In this document: positions 60,932 to 64,000 of the stretch, one piece after another
Position numbering within the stretch: position 1 is the first letter of the stretch
Layout of the letters: every line of letters starts with the position of its first letter
From: Streptomyces humi
GTDB lineage: Bacteria > Actinomycetota > Actinomycetes > Streptomycetales > Streptomycetaceae
Direction: 5' to 3'
Length of the DNA: 64,000 bases
Assembly: GCF_001005085.2 (NCBI RefSeq)
Contig: NZ_LBMU02000058.1
Coordinates: forward strand, 121,432 to 185,431
Notes under the pieces: model-generated
What the model saw: the letters and a program-made list of their open reading frames with translations, nothing else
Told to the model about the DNA's origin: nothing
Databases searched by the model: none
Position numbers and translations under genes: made by a program

Positions 60932-62055
60932 AGTACCTCGACGAGTTCAACGACCCGCAGCTGGCGCGCCGGCTGCTCGACGAGATCCGCGCCACCGCCA
61001 CCCGCCCCTGGGCCCTGATGGAGGTGTGCGGCGGCCAGACCCACTCCATCATCCGGCACGGCATCGACCAACTCCTGCCGGAGCAGATCGAGTTGATCCA
61101 CGGGCCGGGCTGCCCGGTCTGCGTGACCCCGCTGGAGTGCATCGACAAGGCCCTGGAGATCGCCGCCCGGCCCGACGTGATCTTCTGCTCGTTCGGCGAC
61201 ATGCTGCGGGTGCCCGGCACCGACCGCGACCTGTTCCGGGTCAAGGGCGAGGGCGGCGACGTCCGCGTGGTGTACTCCCCGCTCGACGCGCTCCAGCTGG
61301 CCCGGCGCCACCCGGACAAGCAGGTCGTCTTCTTCGCCATCGGCTTCGAGACCACCGCCCCCGCCAACGCCATGGCCGTGCACCAGGCCAAGCGGCTCGG
61401 CCTGGCCAACTTCAGCCTGCTGGTCTCCCACGTCCGGGTCCCCCCGGCCGTCGAGGCCATCATGACCGCCCCCCGCTGCCGGGTACAGGGCTTCCTCGCA
61501 GCAGGTCACGTGTGCAGCGTGATGGGCATGGGCGAGTACCCCGAGCTGGCCGAACGGCACCGGGTGCCCATCGTCGTCACCGGCTTCGAACCGCTCGACA
61601 TCCTGGAGGGCATCCGCCGCACCGTCCGCCAGCTGGAGCGCGGCGAGCACCGGGTGGAGAACGCCTACCCCCGCGCCGTGCGCGAGGGCGGCAACCCGGC
61701 CGCCGTCCGCATGATCGAGGAGGTCTTCGAGGTCACCGACCGCTCCTGGCGCGGCATCGGCCGGATCCCCGCCAGCGGCTGGCGGCTCAGCGAGGCCTAC
61801 CGGCCGTACGACGCCGAACACCGCTTCGACGTCAGCGGCATCCGCACCGAGGAACCCGCCGAATGCCGGGCCGGTGAGGTCCTGCAAGGGCTCATCAAGC
61901 CCACGGACTGCGCGGCCTTCGGCACCACCTGCACCCCGCGCACCCCGCTCGGCGCCACCATGGTCTCCAGCGAGGGCGCCTGCGCCGCCTACTACCTCTA
62001 CCGCCGGATGTCCGGACCGGCGCCCGCGCGTGAGGAGATGAACCCCGTTGGCTGA
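60928..62055 (+). CDS. hypD: HypD, Fe-S scaffold for Fe(CN)2CO assembly
   Basis: A 375-residue protein with the HypD cysteine motifs: MEVCGGQTHSIIRHGI (about 32), IHGPGCPVCVTP (about 66), GFETTAPANAM and AGHVCSVMG (about 195). The C-terminal [4Fe-4S] set is in EPAECRAGEVLQG to DCAAFGTTCTPRTPLGATMVSSEGACAAYY. It receives cyanide from HypE and CO from HypX chemistry. The GTG start overlaps hypC; the end overlaps the hypE TTG start by 8 nt. Confidence 0.96.
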   Translation: MKYLDEFNDPQLARRLLDEIRATATRPWALMEVCGGQTHSIIRHGIDQLLPEQIELIHGPGCPVCVTPLECIDKALEIAARPDVIFCSFGDMLRVPGTDRDLFRVKGEGGDVRVVYSPLDALQLARRHPDKQVVFFAIGFETTAPANAMAVHQAKRLGLANFSLLVSHVRVPPAVEAIMTAPRCRVQGFLAAGHVCSVMGMGEYPELAERHRVPIVVTGFEPLDILEGIRRTVRQLERGEHRVENAYPRAVREGGNPAAVRMIEEVFEVTDRSWRGIGRIPASGWRLSEAYRPYDAEHRFDVSGIRTEEPAECRAGEVLQGLIKPTDCAAFGTTCTPRTPLGATMVSSEGACAAYYLYRRMSGPAPAREEMNPVG

Positions 62056-63112
62056 CCAGACCGTCGTGGACCCCGCGAACTGGAGCTGCCCGGCACCCAT
62101 CCGCGACCAGCCGGTCGTGGTGATGGGCCACGGCGGGGGCGGCGCCCTCTCCGCCGAGCTGATCGAGCAGGTCTTCACCCCCGCCTACGGCAATGCGCTG
62201 CTCGCCGGCATGACCGACTCGGCCGTCCTGCACCTGGGCGGCGCCCGGCTGGCCCTCTCCACCGACTCCTACGTGGTACGGCCGCTGTTCTTCCCCGGCG
62301 GCTGCCTCGGCGACCTCGCCGTCAACGGCACCGTCAACGACCTGGCGATGAGCGGCGCCCGGCCCGCCTATCTCTCCGCCGCGTTCGTCCTGGAGGAGGG
62401 CGTGGAGCTGAGCGTCGTGGAACGCGTCGCGCGGGCCATGGGCGCGGCGGCCGAGACCGCCGGGGTCACCATCGCCACCGGGGACACCAAGGTGGTCGAG
62501 GCCGGCCACGGGGACGGGGTGTACGTCACGACCGCCGGCGTCGGGCTCGTCCCCGAGCGGGTCGACGTCCGGCCGCAGCGGGCCCGCCCCGGGGACGCCG
62601 TCATCGTCAGCGGACCGATCGGCCTGCACGGGGTCGCCGTGCTGAGCGTGCGGGAGGGGCTGGAGTTCGGCGTCGAGATCGCCAGCGACACCGCGCCGCT
62701 GGCCGACCTGGTGGCGACCATGCTGGATGTCACCCCGGACATCCACGTCCTGCGCGACCCCACCCGGGGCGGGCTGGCCGCCTCGCTGAACGAGATCGCC
62801 CGCGCCTCCGGAACCGGGGTCCGGCTCAGCGAGCGGGCCATCCCCGTGCCGGACGCGGTCGCCAACGCCTGCGGGTTCCTCGGACTCGACCCGCTCTACG
62901 TCGCCAACGAGGGCCGGCTGGTGGCCTTCGTGCCGCCGGGCGACGCCGAGGCCGTGCTGGCCGCGATGCGCGCGCATCCGCAGGGGTCGGGCTCGGTGGT
63001 CGTCGGGGAGTGCGTGGCCGAGCACCCCGGCATGGTCGTCGTGGCGACCGGCCTGGGCGGCACCCGGGTCGTGGACCTGCCGCTCGGGGAGCAGCTGCCC
63101 CGCATCTGCTGA
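62048..63112 (+). CDS. hypE: HypE, thiocarbamate dehydratase
   Basis: A 354-residue PurM-like enzyme. Key features are MGHGGGGALSAELI (about 27), ALSTDSYVV, NDLAMSGA, ATGDTKVVEAGHGDGVYV and RDPTRGGLAASLNEIA. The C-terminus PRIC ends in the Cys that HypF carbamoylates and HypE dehydrates to a thiocyanate. The TTG at 62048 is chosen because GAGGAG lies about 11 nt upstream and the product begins directly before the conserved core. It is the last gene of the plus-strand hyp operon. Confidence 0.96.
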   Translation: MADQTVVDPANWSCPAPIRDQPVVVMGHGGGGALSAELIEQVFTPAYGNALLAGMTDSAVLHLGGARLALSTDSYVVRPLFFPGGCLGDLAVNGTVNDLAMSGARPAYLSAAFVLEEGVELSVVERVARAMGAAAETAGVTIATGDTKVVEAGHGDGVYVTTAGVGLVPERVDVRPQRARPGDAVIVSGPIGLHGVAVLSVREGLEFGVEIASDTAPLADLVATMLDVTPDIHVLRDPTRGGLAASLNEIARASGTGVRLSERAIPVPDAVANACGFLGLDPLYVANEGRLVAFVPPGDAEAVLAAMRAHPQGSGSVVVGECVAEHPGMVVVATGLGGTRVVDLPLGEQLPRIC

Positions 63113-63117
63113 AGCCG

Positions 63118-63160
63118 CCGGCCGGCGAGTGCCCAGCCCGCGCCTCCGGGCGCCGGCCGG
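63118..63160. terminator. inverted repeat between hypE and hypA
   Basis: CCGGCCGGCG pairs with CGCCGGCCGG across a 23-nt loop, in the 49-bp gap between the convergent stops. It could terminate both operons. The loop is long, so confidence is moderate. Confidence 0.4.
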
Positions 63161-63161
63161 G

Positions 63162-63500
63162 TCACTCGACGGCGGTGATCTCCAGTTCCCGGCCGCTGCG
63201 CAGTTCGGTGGAGGGCCGGTCGCAGCGCGGGCACCAGAAGAACGGCGGCATGCCCACCGCGAACTCCTCGGCGCACGGTCCGCACCAGGCCCGCGCGGTC
63301 ACCTGCTCGACCACCAGGCGGGCGCCCGCGAGGGCGGTGCCGTCCCGGGCCACCTCGAAGGCGAAGTCCAGGGCGTCGGGGACGACCCCGGACAGTTCGC
63401 CGACCCGGACGGTCACCGCGGCCACACCGGTCGCGCCGTCCGCCCGGGCCCATTCGTCGGCCTGTTCCACGATCGCGGTCGCGATCGACAGTTCGTGCAC
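63162..63500 (-). CDS. hypA: HypA, nickel-binding metallochaperone for hydrogenase
   Basis: A 112-residue HypA. The GTG start gives (M)HELSIATAIVEQADEWA, placing the nickel-binding His at position 2 as the family requires, so the 13-codon extension upstream is rejected. The zinc site is WCGPC followed by WCPRC (about 73-93). It hands nickel to HypB for insertion in the large subunit. It lies on the strand opposite to the other hyp genes, 7 nt downstream of a small membrane-protein gene. Confidence 0.94.
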   Translation of the reverse strand: MHELSIATAIVEQADEWARADGATGVAAVTVRVGELSGVVPDALDFAFEVARDGTALAGARLVVEQVTARAWCGPCAEEFAVGMPPFFWCPRCDRPSTELRSGRELEITAVE

Positions 63501-63507
63501 GTCCGGC

Positions 63508-63702
63508 TCACGGATACCGGCGACGGGCACGCAGCCCACCGGCGATGCGCCAGATCTTCATCTCGCGCATCATGCTGGGGATCTCGGTGACGAGCAGCGC
63601 CAGGACCAGCGCGCCCACCACGGCGATCTCCGCGGCCAGCACGCGCTGGGCCGCCGTTCCCGTTCTCCTGCCCTGACCCTTCATGAGGCCTTGACCCTTC
63701 AT
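63508..63702 (-). CDS. small single-pass membrane protein upstream of hypA
   Basis: About 64 residues with one membrane helix (VLAAEIAVVGALVLALLVTEI) followed by PSMMREMKIWRIAGGLRARRRYP. This helix-then-basic-tail layout resembles tiny actinobacterial proteins found near hydrogenase genes, but the function is unknown. The start is ambiguous because ATGAAGGGTCAAGG is repeated 18 nt apart (starts at 63702 and 63684); I take the first. The last codons lie 7 nt before hypA, so they are co-transcribed. Confidence 0.65.
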   Translation of the reverse strand: MKGQGLMKGQGRRTGTAAQRVLAAEIAVVGALVLALLVTEIPSMMREMKIWRIAGGLRARRRYP

Positions 63703-63736
63703 AAGAGGGAACTCCCTTCTCTGTCTCATCTCCGGC

Positions 63737-63943
63737 TCATCCGGGCGGGATGTTCGGCATGACGTCCAGCAGGGCGTCGTGGCGCTTCCAGTGGATGTTG
63801 GTCGAGCGCCGCGCGTCGGCGGTGCCGTCCGAGTGGTGTCCGGTCTGCTTCTTGTACGGACCCTCGTTGCCCTGATGCATACCGGGCACGTGGGACGGGG
63901 TGTCGGGCCGCGCCTGGGGGCGGCCGACTCTGATGCTGCCCAT
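63737..63943 (-). CDS. small hydrophilic protein, probable hydrogenase-cluster accessory
   Basis: A 68-residue hydrophilic protein (MGSIRVGRPQARPDTPSHVPGMHQGNEG, ending DVMPNIPPG), without membrane segments. AAGGAGAG lies 7 nt before the ATG, a strong ribosome site, so it is a real gene. From memory, proteins of this look occur in Streptomyces clusters for the high-affinity group 1h (former group 5) [NiFe]-hydrogenase; no molecular role is known. It is upstream of the small membrane protein and hypA on the same strand. Confidence 0.7.
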   Translation of the reverse strand: MGSIRVGRPQARPDTPSHVPGMHQGNEGPYKKQTGHHSDGTADARRSTNIHWKRHDALLDVMPNIPPG

Positions 63944-64000
63944 GGATCTCTCCTTACTGTGTTGCCGTTCCTCAGGACCGCTCGGCCTCAGGACCGCTCG

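Noticed and set aside
60199..62178. A 659-codon minus-strand frame opposite hypF-hypD
   Set aside because: Antisense shadow. The plus-strand genes are overlapping, complete hyp genes.
63944..64000. End of another minus-strand gene at the right edge
   Set aside because: A direct repeat (CTCAGGACCGCTCG twice) contains possible stop codons, but too little sequence is present to show a coding frame.

Overview
The window is high-GC actinobacterial DNA, almost certainly Streptomyces. The evidence is strong G/C preference at third codon positions, frequent GTG and TTG starts, many 4-nt ATGA/GTGA couplings, a furA-katG pair, an AfsR-like BTAD/ATPase regulator, an ECF42 sigma factor with DGPF partners, and an SpoIIE-type phosphatase fused to an anti-sigma-like kinase domain. 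No rRNA, tRNA, CRISPR array, transposase or integrase was recognised.

Left third (1-29.4 kb): end of a MASE1 membrane protein, a cyclophilin, a secreted SGNH hydrolase divergent from a short-chain dehydrogenase behind two copies of a palindromic operator, a secreted discoidin/beta-helix protein, an OafA-type acyltransferase, an ECF sigma factor with a membrane partner, a class F sortase with its probable substrate, fur-katG, a His-rich PHP-domain protein coupled to an unknown ORF, a secreted M1 peptidase, a PAS/GAF/PP2C phosphatase, a GNAT enzyme, a phenoxazinone-synthase-like multicopper oxidase, a cell-surface phospholipase C-family phosphoesterase, EfeO-EfeB for iron uptake, and a divergent amidohydrolase/FAD-monooxygenase pair around a perfect 18-bp palindrome.

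Middle (29.4-37 kb): a small decaying accessory segment. It holds an intact candidate PD-(D/E)XK-fold protein, a frameshifted copy of a gene whose intact paralogue lies 6 kb away, a small gene with an in-frame TAG, an apparent remnant of a restriction-endonuclease-like gene, an M48 membrane protease interrupted by one in-frame TGA, and another gene interrupted by an in-frame TGA. Intact AlkZ-like winged-helix and ABM-like genes are interspersed.

Right part (37-64 kb): a 3-hydroxyisobutyryl-CoA hydrolase-like gene coupled to a 14-codon relic reading like the start of an ABC ATPase; a cobalamin riboswitch over cbtB-cbtA; a second cobalamin riboswitch whose downstream gene has collapsed to a substrate-binding-protein fragment; phosphoglucomutase; the AfsR-like regulator divergent from a hemerythrin/PNPOx-like pair; two secreted hydrolases; the ECF42-DGPF operon; an FAD oxidase; and an acyltransferase. 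The right end is a [NiFe]-hydrogenase maturation cluster, hypX-protease-hypB-hypF-hypC-hypD-hypE, with hypA and two small genes convergent. HypX implies aerobic CO-ligand synthesis. The hydrogenase structural genes are inferred to lie just beyond the right edge.
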